Source of the DNA: Echinicola pacifica DSM 19836
GTDB taxonomy: Bacteria; Bacteroidota; Bacteroidia; Cytophagales; Cyclobacteriaceae
Direction of reading: 5' to 3'
NCBI RefSeq assembly: GCF_000373245.1
Contig: NZ_KB890755.1
Coordinates: 131,408 to 195,407 of the forward strand
DNA length: 64,000 nt
Both the position numbers and the translations under genes were made by a program. Positions 52,753 to 62,719 of this stretch are shown here, piece after piece. The notes beneath the pieces were generated by a model. It was given only the letters and a program-made list of their open reading frames with translations. It made no database searches and was not told where the DNA came from. Numbering within the stretch: position 1 is the first letter of the stretch; each line of letters begins with the position of its first letter.

Positions 52753-55700
52753 TTAGAAGCTTACAGATACACCACCAGTTACCGTTCTGAATACAGGATA
52801 ATTGTCCACCCCTGCATTGATCACCTCTGGATCGAGTTCCTTGATCTTAGAGAGCACAAATAGGTTGGTGCCCCTCACATAGAATTTCACGTTTTTGACT
52901 ACCCAGGAGCCGTTGGAAACGGAATAGCTTAATTCCACATTTTTCATTCTGAAGAATGAAGCATCACTTAACCAATAAGTAGAGTTTCTGAAATCATTAA
53001 TATTCTGGTAAGTGGTCAGTGCGGGACCTGTTCCTGAAGGGTTGTTTACAGGATGAAAGCGATCAAGGGTATAGGCAGAATATTTTTCCTCCCCGTCATT
53101 TCTGTAGTAAGAATTACTCAGCATCTGATCCACTCCCAGCTCTGCGGTACCCAGGATGAATAACCCAAAGCGCTTATATTTCACATCCAGGTTAATCCCT
53201 AAGGTGGTTCTTGGGAATGCATTACCGATCACCGTTGCATCGCGGGTATCAATAACATTATCCCCGTTTACATCCTGATAGGCGATATTACCTACCCCAT
53301 ACTTGCCCAGTGACTGAGCCGGAGCGGCATCCACAGCGGCTTGGTCTCTGAAAAGGCCATTGTCCACCAGTCCGAAGATCGCATCAGAGGAATGTCCTAC
53401 TTGATTTAGGTTTTCGTCAGGGTAGTTTACCTGGTCGATTTGCTCCAGTTTATTTTTCACCAAAAGGATATTTCCTCCAATATTATAGGTAAAATCCTTG
53501 GTGGTGTTGAACCAGTTTATGCTAGCATCCATCCCTTGATTAGATACTTCACCTAAGTTGAGAGGGATATTTTGGCTGCCATTAATGGAGGAGAATACCG
53601 AGGAAGGATTATCATAGATAATATTAGATCGATATTCATTGAAATAATTCACTTCAAACATCAGGCTATTGCTGAAGGCCATCCCTTCCACGCCAATATT
53701 AAACTCTCGGGAGGTCTCCCAGGTAAGGTCAGGATTTCCAAAATTGTCGAACCCTGTTCTTGGCACGCCATTTTGATTTCTTTCGCCGAAGGCGGTGCTT
53801 CCATTATTATAATATCGGGTATCATAAAGGTAAAAGCTGGTGGCACGATCATATCCTATTACCCCAAAGCTGGACTTCAGCTTAAGGAAATCCACGGATT
53901 CCGAGCTTTTCAGGAAGGACTCTTCGGATACAATCCATGATGCGCCGACAGCTGGGAAGAATTTATGTTTGTTTTTCCCAGAAAAGCGATTGCTTCCCAT
54001 CACTGCGCCTGTGGCTTCCAAGTACAATTTATTATCAAAACCATAGGCGGCACGCAGGAAGCTATTAGTGTTTTGAGTATGCTGACGAATATCACTATTC
54101 TCACTGAAATAATAGAAGTGAGATAGGTTCGCGATTATCGAGTGCTTATCGAAAGTTCTATCATAATCCAGGTTGGCCATCCAGCCGAGATTTCTGCTGA
54201 TATTATTTCCAGACTCCTCTCTATTTCCTGATATTATCCTATTATTCAGCTGAATATAAGCGGTGGAATCCAGTCCAGAAGGTCCTGGCACAGTTTGCTG
54301 CTCATAGCGTACCGGATTATTGATTTGGCCGGCGGCGTGATATTGGTAGTTGTCGAAGGTAACCACCGTCTTGGCAGACAGTCCCTCGGTGATTTCATCC
54401 AATTTCAGTTTCATCCCAAAATTAGTTTGACCATAGAAGAACTGGTATTCCTGGAATCCCCCATACATCATATCGCCATATAAGCTGGTTGGGCGCAGGT
54501 AGCTTCCGCCTAGAGGTGGAATCCGCTCTACCCCTAATTGGGTGTCTTCTCCAGCGAAGTTGGGGTCGGTAATCTCAAATGGGTATTCGTTTGGACGATT
54601 GGTTTTGATGCCATTAAACACCTCATTTTGGTGCAGCTTGCCCCATGAGCGGCTTTCGATAATACCGTTACCATCGATAAAAGCACTTAGGGAAGGGGTC
54701 ACCTGAATATCCAGGTTACCTCTGATATTTAGTCGATCCTGCTCAGGCGTACGGCCTACTTTCTCGACTCCTTCGGTGCCTACATAGCCAAGAAGCAAAG
54801 CGTATTGCGCATCATCTGTTCCTCCGGTGTATTCGATATTTGCTTTTCTGAATGGAGTGCTTGAGCGCAGGAAGTAGTCATTATAGTCAGCATTTGGGTA
54901 TTTAAGATCATTAGGTCCTGAGGAATTGATATATCCTTGGATATCCTGATCAGAGTAGAATGGATCCAGACCATCATTCCCTCTGGCTTCATTATATAAC
55001 TGGGCATACTGGGCGCTATTCAGGTATTCCGGCATACGGGTGGTCATATTGACGCCATATTGGGCGGAAGCTTTGATCACGCGAGTATTGGCTTTACCTC
55101 TTTTGGTGGTGATCATGACCACGCCATTGGCCGCTCTGGATCCGTAGAGGATTTTGGTGCTGGCATCTTTTAGGACCTGCACACTTTCGATTTCCTCAGG
55201 GTTGAGGTATTCGATGGGTCTTTCGATGCCATCGACGATGGTAAGGGCGGCATTATCACCAGTGCTGGCCATACCTCGTACATATAAGCTAGCGAGGTTA
55301 TTGCCAAGTCCGTTGGCATTATTTCGCACGGTAAGTCCTGCGACTCTTCCTTGAAGGACATTTTGGAATACGATGGAAGGTTGCTTTTCCAGCACCTCAC
55401 CAGATACCTGTCCCACGGCGCCTACTAATTCACGCTGAGAAGTCTGTAGGCCTGTAGGCAGCTCCACGATATCCCGCTTGGAGGCAAATGCCAGGTCCTT
55501 GATCATGATGATTTCATTGGTGACATTTCCTTCGCTGAGCTTCACCACCACCTCCTTGTATCCGGGGGCGGTGATCATCAGGGTACCACTTGGCTGCGCT
55601 TTGATCGCAAACATGCCCTGACCATCCGTGCTGGTTTGCAAGAGGCCTTCTCCCAGTGTTATCTGGGCATTTTTGATAGGCTCACCATTGCTATTCACCA

Positions 55701-55827
55701 GCTTGGAACTGATATTCATTTCGGTCTTGGCCTTTTTTTGCTGTGCTGTGACATTTGCACACAGGCAAAACAGAACCACTACGAGTGAAACTATTCTATG
55801 AGTATATGATTTCATTTCAGTTTTCAT
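52753..55827 (-). CDS. SusC/RagA TonB-dependent transporter, no STN domain
   Basis: A 1024-residue outer-membrane transporter. ATGs at 55827 and 55815 are both possible; the signal peptide ends at NVTAQ. A carboxypeptidase-D-like domain covers about 37-110 (SKLVNSNGEPIKNAQITLGEG), the plug begins near 122 (LPTGLQTSQRELVGAVGQVSGEVL) and has LYVRGMASTGDNAALTIVDGIERP and ILYGSRAANGVVMITTKRGK. The barrel ends in TGGVSVSF. It lacks an STN domain, so its genes are not under direct FecR control and are more likely driven by the HTCS. Unusually, there is no VVVGYG consensus at the plug start: the stretch reads DIVELPTGLQ. Confidence 0.96.
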   Translation of the reverse strand: MKTEMKSYTHRIVSLVVVLFCLCANVTAQQKKAKTEMNISSKLVNSNGEPIKNAQITLGEGLLQTSTDGQGMFAIKAQPSGTLMITAPGYKEVVVKLSEGNVTNEIIMIKDLAFASKRDIVELPTGLQTSQRELVGAVGQVSGEVLEKQPSIVFQNVLQGRVAGLTVRNNANGLGNNLASLYVRGMASTGDNAALTIVDGIERPIEYLNPEEIESVQVLKDASTKILYGSRAANGVVMITTKRGKANTRVIKASAQYGVNMTTRMPEYLNSAQYAQLYNEARGNDGLDPFYSDQDIQGYINSSGPNDLKYPNADYNDYFLRSSTPFRKANIEYTGGTDDAQYALLLGYVGTEGVEKVGRTPEQDRLNIRGNLDIQVTPSLSAFIDGNGIIESRSWGKLHQNEVFNGIKTNRPNEYPFEITDPNFAGEDTQLGVERIPPLGGSYLRPTSLYGDMMYGGFQEYQFFYGQTNFGMKLKLDEITEGLSAKTVVTFDNYQYHAAGQINNPVRYEQQTVPGPSGLDSTAYIQLNNRIISGNREESGNNISRNLGWMANLDYDRTFDKHSIIANLSHFYYFSENSDIRQHTQNTNSFLRAAYGFDNKLYLEATGAVMGSNRFSGKNKHKFFPAVGASWIVSEESFLKSSESVDFLKLKSSFGVIGYDRATSFYLYDTRYYNNGSTAFGERNQNGVPRTGFDNFGNPDLTWETSREFNIGVEGMAFSNSLMFEVNYFNEYRSNIIYDNPSSVFSSINGSQNIPLNLGEVSNQGMDASINWFNTTKDFTYNIGGNILLVKNKLEQIDQVNYPDENLNQVGHSSDAIFGLVDNGLFRDQAAVDAAPAQSLGKYGVGNIAYQDVNGDNVIDTRDATVIGNAFPRTTLGINLDVKYKRFGLFILGTAELGVDQMLSNSYYRNDGEEKYSAYTLDRFHPVNNPSGTGPALTTYQNINDFRNSTYWLSDASFFRMKNVELSYSVSNGSWVVKNVKFYVRGTNLFVLSKIKELDPEVINAGVDNYPVFRTVTGGVSVSF

Positions 55828-55842
55828 TTTTTGGGTCTAAAA

Positions 55843-57678
55843 TTACCAACCTGGATTTTGTTGGAAATTATACAGGTTTTGGGCATCCGACTGAGAGACA
55901 GGATACCAGTGATACCTTAAGCCAAACACACGCTGCTCGCTCTCAAGGTTGACCACTTCATACCTGAAGTCCAGGCTGCTCTTATCGGCCACATTTCTAT
56001 GTCCCGCAGGTGGGTAGGCTCTGATTCCCTGGATAGGCTTGGAGAACACCTCTTCGGCGATCATCCATCTCCTCAGGTCATGCCATCTGTGGTTTTCCCA
56101 GAACAGCTCCACAGCTCTTTCATTTCTGATTTTGTCCCTAAAGCTCTCTTTAGTACCTGTAAATTCACCCGATACATCAGGCATACCGACACGGTTTCTG
56201 ACCATATTCACCGCCTGCACAGCGGTAAGACCATATCCTTTAGGATCATTATTAGGTCCGTAAGCCTCATTCATCACCTCGGCGTAGTCCAAATAAATTT
56301 GGGACACCCGGATGAAAATATGGTTTATATTATACTTGCCGAATTGGTTTAGGAATTGGTTGCATTCTTCCCAGATAAACTTCTTGGTCATATATCCCGA
56401 CAGCTGTCTGTTTCTCGTATGTACCGAGCTGGTGGTGATATCATAATCTCTACCTTCCACATATAACTCCTGATATAGCTGTCTTCCTGAGTTGTTCAAT
56501 CCCCAGGCTTCGCCAGGCACGATCACATTATTATAGAATCTAGGATCTCTGTTGACATAGGGATTCTGCGGGTCGTACTCAGCTCTAGGGTCATCGATGG
56601 TATAGGCTTCTCCGTCCACTAAAACTTCAAACATATCCACGACATTCTGAGATGGCCCAGCATAGGCAGTGGCATCATTCCCTGTACCTCCTGAGAAATA
56701 CTGAGGGATATAAAGACTTCTCAGTCCACGTCGGGTATCTCTTCGTCCTCCATTATAATTGAACCATAGTGATTCATCGCTACCATTTACCCCTTCGAAG
56801 TAGAAAATATTCTCATATTCCTCTCCATTCATCAGGCGATAGTTGGTGCCTGCTGTGCCTTGATTCACATAAGTGATTACATCATTGGCATATTCAGCGG
56901 CTCTTTCGGACCAGGCTTGACCATAATCAAGGTATTGGATGCTATTAAGGCCATTCTGCATAAGCGGGCTGGCCGCGTATAGAGCAGCCATGGATTTCAC
57001 AGACATTGCAGCGACCTTTGTTGCCCGGCCATATTCATTTTCATTCCAGCTATGTGGCAATAAGGAGATGGCAATGTCCAAATCTGCGATCAGCCATTCG
57101 GAGCTTTCTGAATAGGTCAATCTCGGTAGATCCAGGTCATCATTAGGAGTGTAAGCCTTATCCAGCTTGGGCATACCGCCCCAGCGCTGGATAATCTGGA
57201 AATAATACCAGGCACGGAAGAAATGCGCCTGACCGATCAGCTCATTTTGCTGTGCTGGGGTAATACCCGGGATCCCAGGTGCCTGCTCGATCACATTATT
57301 GGCGACACGAATCGCAAAGAAGGCATTGGAGATGATGGAGCCACGTTCATAATTAGTCTCTCCTCCCCAACCGATCTCACCAGTTCCAGACTTATTGATC
57401 CAAGAGCCAGTATTGATGGTCTGGTTCAAAGGCCCACTAAATAAAGTGGCTGCCTCATCCGACAGGCCACTGATGCTGGTTCTGTCCAATTCCTGCGATC
57501 TCCAGTGATGCATATCATAGAGTACATCATAGCAGTTGTCCAGATATCCTCTGGCAGATTCGTATTCTGAAAAGACATCTTCTTCAGTAATTCCAAAATC
57601 TGGTGATACATCGAGATAATCTTCGCAAGAAAATAATCCCAACAAAAAGACGAATATATATAGATTACTTTTTCTCAT
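55843..57678 (-). CDS. SusD/RagB family outer-membrane glycan-binding lipoprotein
   Basis: A 611-residue lipoprotein (signal ending LFSC18) with the SusD hallmarks: DVSPDFGITEEDVFSEYESARGYLDNCYD, AHFFRAWYYFQIIQRWGGMP, VAAMSVKSMAALYAASPL, and the C-terminal FIRVSQIYLDYAEVMNEAYGP, IRNERAVELFWENHRWHDLRRW and YPVSQSDAQNLYNFQQNPGW. It sits 11 nt after its SusC partner and 15 nt before the next SusC. This pair is first in the operon, and probably the most highly expressed. Confidence 0.96.
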   Translation of the reverse strand: MRKSNLYIFVFLLGLFSCEDYLDVSPDFGITEEDVFSEYESARGYLDNCYDVLYDMHHWRSQELDRTSISGLSDEAATLFSGPLNQTINTGSWINKSGTGEIGWGGETNYERGSIISNAFFAIRVANNVIEQAPGIPGITPAQQNELIGQAHFFRAWYYFQIIQRWGGMPKLDKAYTPNDDLDLPRLTYSESSEWLIADLDIAISLLPHSWNENEYGRATKVAAMSVKSMAALYAASPLMQNGLNSIQYLDYGQAWSERAAEYANDVITYVNQGTAGTNYRLMNGEEYENIFYFEGVNGSDESLWFNYNGGRRDTRRGLRSLYIPQYFSGGTGNDATAYAGPSQNVVDMFEVLVDGEAYTIDDPRAEYDPQNPYVNRDPRFYNNVIVPGEAWGLNNSGRQLYQELYVEGRDYDITTSSVHTRNRQLSGYMTKKFIWEECNQFLNQFGKYNINHIFIRVSQIYLDYAEVMNEAYGPNNDPKGYGLTAVQAVNMVRNRVGMPDVSGEFTGTKESFRDKIRNERAVELFWENHRWHDLRRWMIAEEVFSKPIQGIRAYPPAGHRNVADKSSLDFRYEVVNLESEQRVFGLRYHWYPVSQSDAQNLYNFQQNPGW

Positions 57679-57689
57679 AATTTTACTGA

Positions 57690-60600
57690 TTAGAAGGAAA
57701 CTCGAAGTCCTAAATTATACCTCTTCACTACCGGGTAAGTCCCTGTACCGCTGGTTTCCGGATCTATACGAGCATCGGAAAGCTGCGACCAGGTAAGCAG
57801 GTTATTGCCATTGGCATAGACCTGAAAACTCTTCAGTCCCAAGCGCTTCAAGTAGGCCGGATTGAAGCGGTAATTAACTTCAATATTCTTCAGCCTGACA
57901 TAGGAACCGTCTTCGTACAGTAAGGTACTTCCTGAGTTATTATGTCCATTGGACAGGTGCAAGGCAGGCTTGGTGGCAGTGGCGGCCGTTCCTGGCGTCC
58001 ATCGGTTGGTGACATCCGGCTGCGCCTGAATGAAACCGCTTTCAAAATCCCAATACAATAAGCCCGGGTAATTATAGCCTACATCCGACACCCCGTACAC
58101 CAAGGCATTCATCCCAAAATTCTTATAGGTAAACCCAAAGTTTAACCCATAAGTCCTCCAAGGATACTGGACATTCTTCATGGCCACCTGATCATTGGTA
58201 TCGGTGATGCCATCTCCATTATAATCCACAAACATGAGATCTCCAGGAACCAGGCTTCCCTGCGCCACCCCGTGAGTAGGCGTAGGTCCATTATAGATAT
58301 CATCTAGAGATTGGTAATTTCCACCTGCTACAAGTCTGGACACCCAGCCGATAGGCTTGCCTGCTTGCTTCAGGTAATCGCTCAATAAACGAGGATCATC
58401 ACGGTAAACAATTCTATTTTCGGCATAAGCCGTATTGAAATTCACATAATAAGAGAAATCGGCACCGATTTTATCATTCCATCCAATCTCCAGTTCATAA
58501 CCACGGTTTTTGGTGGAACCAATATTCCCTGTGGCCACATCAGAGGTACCATACCATGCTGGCTGGGTTCTTCTTTCCATAAGGATGCCCTCTCTGTTTT
58601 CCATGAAGAAGTCAAGAGAAACATTCAATCGCTCCAACATATCAAGTTTGAAGGATAAGTTCTGCATAGTACTGGTTTCCCAGGTGGAATTTGGGTTTGC
58701 AGGAGTTCCTTCCCGGTACAATGGTCCATAAAAAGACACATTGTCATATCCTAGGCGGATGTTTCCACCTGAGGAATAGGTCTGGGCATACTGGAATCTT
58801 GGTCCGCCATCACTACCTACTACACCGTAAGAATAGTTGACTTTAAAGAAATCCAACCAGCTGCCGGTGGCTTCCTTGATCCAAGGCTCCTCAGAGGCTA
58901 CCCAACCTGTGGCAAAAGAAGGGAAGAACCCGAATCTTAGGCCTGGAGCAAATTTCTCTGATCCTGAATAGGTGGAGTTAAACTCCAATAAGTATCGGTC
59001 TTTATAGTAATAATTGGCACGTCCTACCCACTCTTCTCTTTTGCTAGGGTAGCCACTTCTGGACACATCCTGCTGTCTCCACATCAACGCAGTACCGCTC
59101 AGCGTATGGTCTCCAAACTTGCGTTTATAGTCCATCTGAAAGCGATAATTCAGGCGGCGATTATAGCCATTGGTACCATATAAGGTCGGAAGATTGGAGG
59201 TCACTGGGCCTTCCTGATCATTAGGACCTGGAAATCTCACTTCCGTATTTATCGGATAGCTGATCTCCCCATTAGGCCCCTCGATAGGATTGCTATAATC
59301 GTACGCTCTATAATATCTGATTCGATCAAAACCAGAATCACTCCCGCCTACACCGCCACGAAGAATCTGGCGCTCATAATTCGAGTAAGAGGTATAACTC
59401 ACACTTCCGCGAGCCTTCAGCCCTTTGGTCACAAAGTCCAGGTCTTGCTTCAACTCCGCATCATAGAATCCCTGGTAGTAATTATAGGTACGCTGACCAC
59501 CCTGGTTGATCTGCATATAGACATTGTGTGCTCCAGAAGGCGAATCACCATAAGTTCCATCAGCATAGGTCAGTGGAAAAAGGTTAGCTGGAGATTGGAA
59601 GAGCTTATTAAAAAACTGTGCCTGACCGAAGCCATCTTCCCCGCCGCCATCGATTCTGTATCCTGGCTGAGTTCTCGTTCTGTAGTTTCCGGAGAAATTA
59701 ACGCTGAAAGTCGTGGACTTGGTCAATTCAAAGTCAAAATTAGACCTCCAGTTGTATTTCTTCATACCAAATGCCGGATCATATTCTTCTTGTTCCTCGG
59801 TTTGGTAAACATCTCCATCGTTTCTATAGCCCAGGGATACGAAATATTTTACAAACTCAGTACCCCCTCGGGCATTGAGGTTATAGGTTTGCTCATATCC
59901 TGTACCCAGAAGCTGGTCATACCAATCGACCTCTGGGAAGTAAGGGTTGTAAGGTCCCCTCTGATCCCAGTTTTCTCTCCAGGCATCCATAGTGGACTGA
60001 GGAATCAGCTGGTCCCAGTTTTTATCATTGGTGGCGGCCTCGTTAAACATCTCCATCGCGGTCAGATAATCTGCCTTGGAAGCAGAAGCGGTAGGCTGTT
60101 TGACGCCAAAATTACTGGTAAAATTAAAGGTTGGTTTTCCTGCTCGACCTCTTTTGGTGGTGATGAGGATTACGCCATTGGCACCTCTTACCCCATACAC
60201 GGCGGTGGCAGAGGCATCTTTCAATACCGAAATGGATTCGATCTCATTAGGATCCAGGTTATTGATATCCCGCTCCACCCCATCTACCAAGGTAAAAGGC
60301 TGCTGGGAGTCACCATTCCATGAAGAACGGCCACGGATAAATAGCTCTGCAGCATCGGAACCAGGCTTACCACCACTGCTGACGGCTGTCAAGCCGGGCA
60401 TGGCCCCCTGGAGAGCTTCCGAAATGGTATTTACAGAACCCACACGCTGCAGGTCCTCCCCTTTTACGGTACCCACTGCACCGACCAGGGTTTGCTTGGT
60501 CTGCTCACCAAAGCCCACTACCACCACTTCTTCAAGGTTGGCAACATCCGGCTCCATCGTGATCGTAAGATCCGATTGGCCCGACAGGCTGAGGTCTATT

Positions 60601-60938
60601 TCCTGGGTTTTATACCCTATAAATCGTATTATCAATACGGCATTGTCGCTTACTTCCAAAGTAAAGCGTCCATCAATATCCGTAACGGCTCCCTTGCTAG
60701 TGTCTTTTTGGAGGATGGCTACCCCTATCATGGGCTCTCCAAACTCATCCAAAATAACTCCAGTGACGGTCACCTCTGCGGCCTGAGCCTCGGAAATAAT
60801 ATCTGGAATAACGGCCGAGTAAGATGGCTGGGGACTGAGGGTCACCATCGAAAATCCCAGTGCTACTCCCCAACTCAATCGGGACAACTTCTTATAATGA
60901 AGTTTCCCCATGCCTTTGTCTAGTATTTGTTTTTTCAT
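57690..60938 (-). CDS. SusC/RagA TonB-dependent transporter, no STN domain
   Basis: A 1082-residue outer-membrane transporter, first gene of the large operon that ends at 45293. The N-terminal export signal covers about 1-42; a carboxypeptidase-D-like domain lies at about 56-128 (VTGVILDEFGEPMIGVAILQ), the plug starts near 137 (EEVVVVGFGEQTKQTLVGAVGTVKG) and has LFIRGRSSWNGDSQQPFTLVDGVERD and AVYGVRGANGVILITTKRGR. The beta-barrel ends YNLGLRVSF. No STN domain. The next gene is its SusD partner (11-nt gap). About 800 nt of non-coding DNA upstream hold its promoter. Confidence 0.97.
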   Translation of the reverse strand: MKKQILDKGMGKLHYKKLSRLSWGVALGFSMVTLSPQPSYSAVIPDIISEAQAAEVTVTGVILDEFGEPMIGVAILQKDTSKGAVTDIDGRFTLEVSDNAVLIIRFIGYKTQEIDLSLSGQSDLTITMEPDVANLEEVVVVGFGEQTKQTLVGAVGTVKGEDLQRVGSVNTISEALQGAMPGLTAVSSGGKPGSDAAELFIRGRSSWNGDSQQPFTLVDGVERDINNLDPNEIESISVLKDASATAVYGVRGANGVILITTKRGRAGKPTFNFTSNFGVKQPTASASKADYLTAMEMFNEAATNDKNWDQLIPQSTMDAWRENWDQRGPYNPYFPEVDWYDQLLGTGYEQTYNLNARGGTEFVKYFVSLGYRNDGDVYQTEEQEEYDPAFGMKKYNWRSNFDFELTKSTTFSVNFSGNYRTRTQPGYRIDGGGEDGFGQAQFFNKLFQSPANLFPLTYADGTYGDSPSGAHNVYMQINQGGQRTYNYYQGFYDAELKQDLDFVTKGLKARGSVSYTSYSNYERQILRGGVGGSDSGFDRIRYYRAYDYSNPIEGPNGEISYPINTEVRFPGPNDQEGPVTSNLPTLYGTNGYNRRLNYRFQMDYKRKFGDHTLSGTALMWRQQDVSRSGYPSKREEWVGRANYYYKDRYLLEFNSTYSGSEKFAPGLRFGFFPSFATGWVASEEPWIKEATGSWLDFFKVNYSYGVVGSDGGPRFQYAQTYSSGGNIRLGYDNVSFYGPLYREGTPANPNSTWETSTMQNLSFKLDMLERLNVSLDFFMENREGILMERRTQPAWYGTSDVATGNIGSTKNRGYELEIGWNDKIGADFSYYVNFNTAYAENRIVYRDDPRLLSDYLKQAGKPIGWVSRLVAGGNYQSLDDIYNGPTPTHGVAQGSLVPGDLMFVDYNGDGITDTNDQVAMKNVQYPWRTYGLNFGFTYKNFGMNALVYGVSDVGYNYPGLLYWDFESGFIQAQPDVTNRWTPGTAATATKPALHLSNGHNNSGSTLLYEDGSYVRLKNIEVNYRFNPAYLKRLGLKSFQVYANGNNLLTWSQLSDARIDPETSGTGTYPVVKRYNLGLRVSF

Positions 60939-61659
60939 ACTCTTGGGTTATGACTTGTTAATAGAATATTGGTATGTGGTGTGATCGCTATTAGTGCTGG
61001 CTGTGCGTAGAGCATCGCAGGATTCTTGGACCGAGGAAAGAGCGTCTCAAGGAAGAATTCAAAAACTTCAAAAATACTATTCATTCTTACAGGTATTAAG
61101 GGTTAATTTATTTCTTGCATTACCCAAAATCGCAATTTGCTTTTTCGGATGATACAAGAATAAATATTATCTATCCAAAGCCTTATAAATAATCGTTCAA
61201 ATAGTCTTGCTTATTATTCAATACATCTAACCACCTATATTTCAACATATTAAGACCTATAAGAAACTGCTTTTTTACGAGTGATTTCCGGCAAATTCTT
61301 TTCCTAATTAAGAAAAATTAAGATTCATCCGCTAGAATGAGATGGGGAAACCTAGGCCAAAATTCGATTTCTGTCCTACTAAGAACAGGCGGAACAGGGA
61401 TGAAATCAGCCCAGTTGCTAGTGGCAAAGAAGGGAAGGTGCCTGCTTTTATTTAGAGATTTCACGAGCCAAATCGAGCCAAGGAAGCCCATATTATAAGG
61501 CCCGATTAGCGAGTATTACTGAGCTTTCCTAGAGAGCTTTTCTGAGTAGATCCCCCCTGTTTTTTTGCTCGCGCAAAATCGTTTTATATGGAAAAAAGCA
61601 TCTTTCCTTTGACACCATTAATTTTCCTTGGCTGAGAATTCGAAGCCTTCAAAATAAAA
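60939..61659. other. Long promoter/leader region of the large SusCD operon, no gene seen
   Basis: About 720 nt with no coding frame of useful length on either strand. It contains the candidate -7 element at 61069-61076. The rest, including the AT-rich part 61140-61320, shows no tRNA, no repeat array and no hairpin of note. It marks the border between the PUL and the type IX secretion genes. Confidence 0.5.
61069..61076 (-). promoter_or_regulatory. Candidate Bacteroidota -7 element before the large SusCD operon
   Basis: On the minus strand this reads TATTTTTG, a match to TAnnTTTG, about 131 nt upstream of the SusC ATG, implying a long 5' untranslated leader. No good -33 element is seen at 19-21 nt. 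Confidence 0.3.
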
Positions 61660-61688
61660 AAAGCAGCGGCCCATAGAGCTGCTGCTTT
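61660..61688 (-). terminator. Rho-independent terminator of the PorP/SprF gene
   Basis: An 8-bp perfect stem (aaagcagc at 61660-61667, gctgcttt at 61681-61688) followed on the minus strand by TTTTTTT within CTTTTTTTATTTT. It lies 48 nt after the PorP/SprF stop and closes the two-gene type IX unit. Confidence 0.8.
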
Positions 61689-61736
61689 CCTAAAATAGTA
61701 GAGGGTAAGAAGTATTATTTCAATGAAAAATATCGA

Positions 61737-62693
61737 TCACCAGATGATCACCTCATGGCTGTTTTTTCGGACATACGAATCAAACAAGGAATAGGTAAGC
61801 ATAAATTCATGAGTGCTGGAGGGAAGAAGGTAGCTTTTGATGGTGGGAAACTCATATACATATCCAAATTTCATTTTTGGTAAAACGATTCCCATCTGAA
61901 CGTTATTAGCATAATCTATCCTGTGTCCCAGCCCGAGCCAGAGCTTATCCATCAGCAATGCCTTCAGGTTAAACTCAATATTGTCGGGAAGATCTGCCTG
62001 GGCGCGATAAAAGAAATTACCTATCACTGCCACATCTTTATTGAGGGCTTCTCTGTATCCTGCCTGGGCGATATAGGTGACTGGGCGGCCATCCAGGAAA
62101 TCATCTCCTGCGCTCATTCGGCCTCCATTAACGCCCTGCATGGCATAGGACAGGTAATAATTGGCATGAGTAAGAGCCAGACCAAGGTTAAAATCTAGGA
62201 TCTGCATATTGGAAAATGAACCTATATAGCCCTGAAGGGTTTCGTCATTAGTCTGCTCTGTGGTCATAGAATTGCCATCAAGCCGGATATTGGTATAGCT
62301 TATGCCAGCGCCAAGTCGCAAATTGTGTTTTTCGGTAATACGCACTCTGGAAGCATATGCCAAAATCATATTAGCCTCTCTGAAGGCTCCGTAACTATCA
62401 AATAAAACGTTTAAACTTGCGGCATTTTTGCCTGCCAAGGCAGGGTCAGTCATGCCTTTAGCCTCCGCAAAATCTACCTCAGCACTGATGAAGCTTGTCT
62501 TAGGAGCTCCCTCGTATCCGCTCCATTGATTACGCACAAAAGCCCTGGCTGTGCTGCCTTCATAAGCGGTAAGGCCAGGGTTGAAGTAGCTTTGGAAAAA
62601 ACTGAACTGGCTAATGTATTTCCTTGACTGCCCCATTAGCGAAATGGGAGCAGTCAGGAAAAGGGTCAGTATTAAGATATATGTTTTTTTCAT
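61737..62693 (-). CDS. PorP/SprF family type IX secretion-associated outer-membrane protein
   Basis: A 318-residue exported protein (signal ending LMGQ, residue 22). After the signal comes the PorP/SprF signature: QFSFFQSYFNPGLTAYEGSTARAFVRNQWSGYEGAPKTSFISAEVDF, then a beta-barrel with GLALTHANYYLSYAMQGVNGG and GLGHRIDYANNVQMGIVLPKMKFGYVYEFP. In Bacteroidota each such gene usually follows a gene for a large protein with a type B sorting domain and helps to hold that protein at the surface. This is the case here: the cargo gene ends 26 nt upstream. It is unrelated to the PUL on its left. Confidence 0.92.
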   Translation of the reverse strand: MKKTYILILTLFLTAPISLMGQSRKYISQFSFFQSYFNPGLTAYEGSTARAFVRNQWSGYEGAPKTSFISAEVDFAEAKGMTDPALAGKNAASLNVLFDSYGAFREANMILAYASRVRITEKHNLRLGAGISYTNIRLDGNSMTTEQTNDETLQGYIGSFSNMQILDFNLGLALTHANYYLSYAMQGVNGGRMSAGDDFLDGRPVTYIAQAGYREALNKDVAVIGNFFYRAQADLPDNIEFNLKALLMDKLWLGLGHRIDYANNVQMGIVLPKMKFGYVYEFPTIKSYLLPSSTHEFMLTYSLFDSYVRKNSHEVIIW

Positions 62694-62719
62694 GATTGAT
62701 TTCTTATAAAGTGATGGGA

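Noticed and set aside
59445..60786. Open frames of 292 and 236 codons on the plus strand
   Set aside because: They lie entirely antisense to the conserved plug and barrel of a SusC gene; their translations have no domain-like pattern, and the minus-strand frame is clearly coding.
60939..61659. Riboswitch or structured leader before the large SusCD operon
   Set aside because: The gap is long, but I found no known riboswitch motif or convincing stem set.
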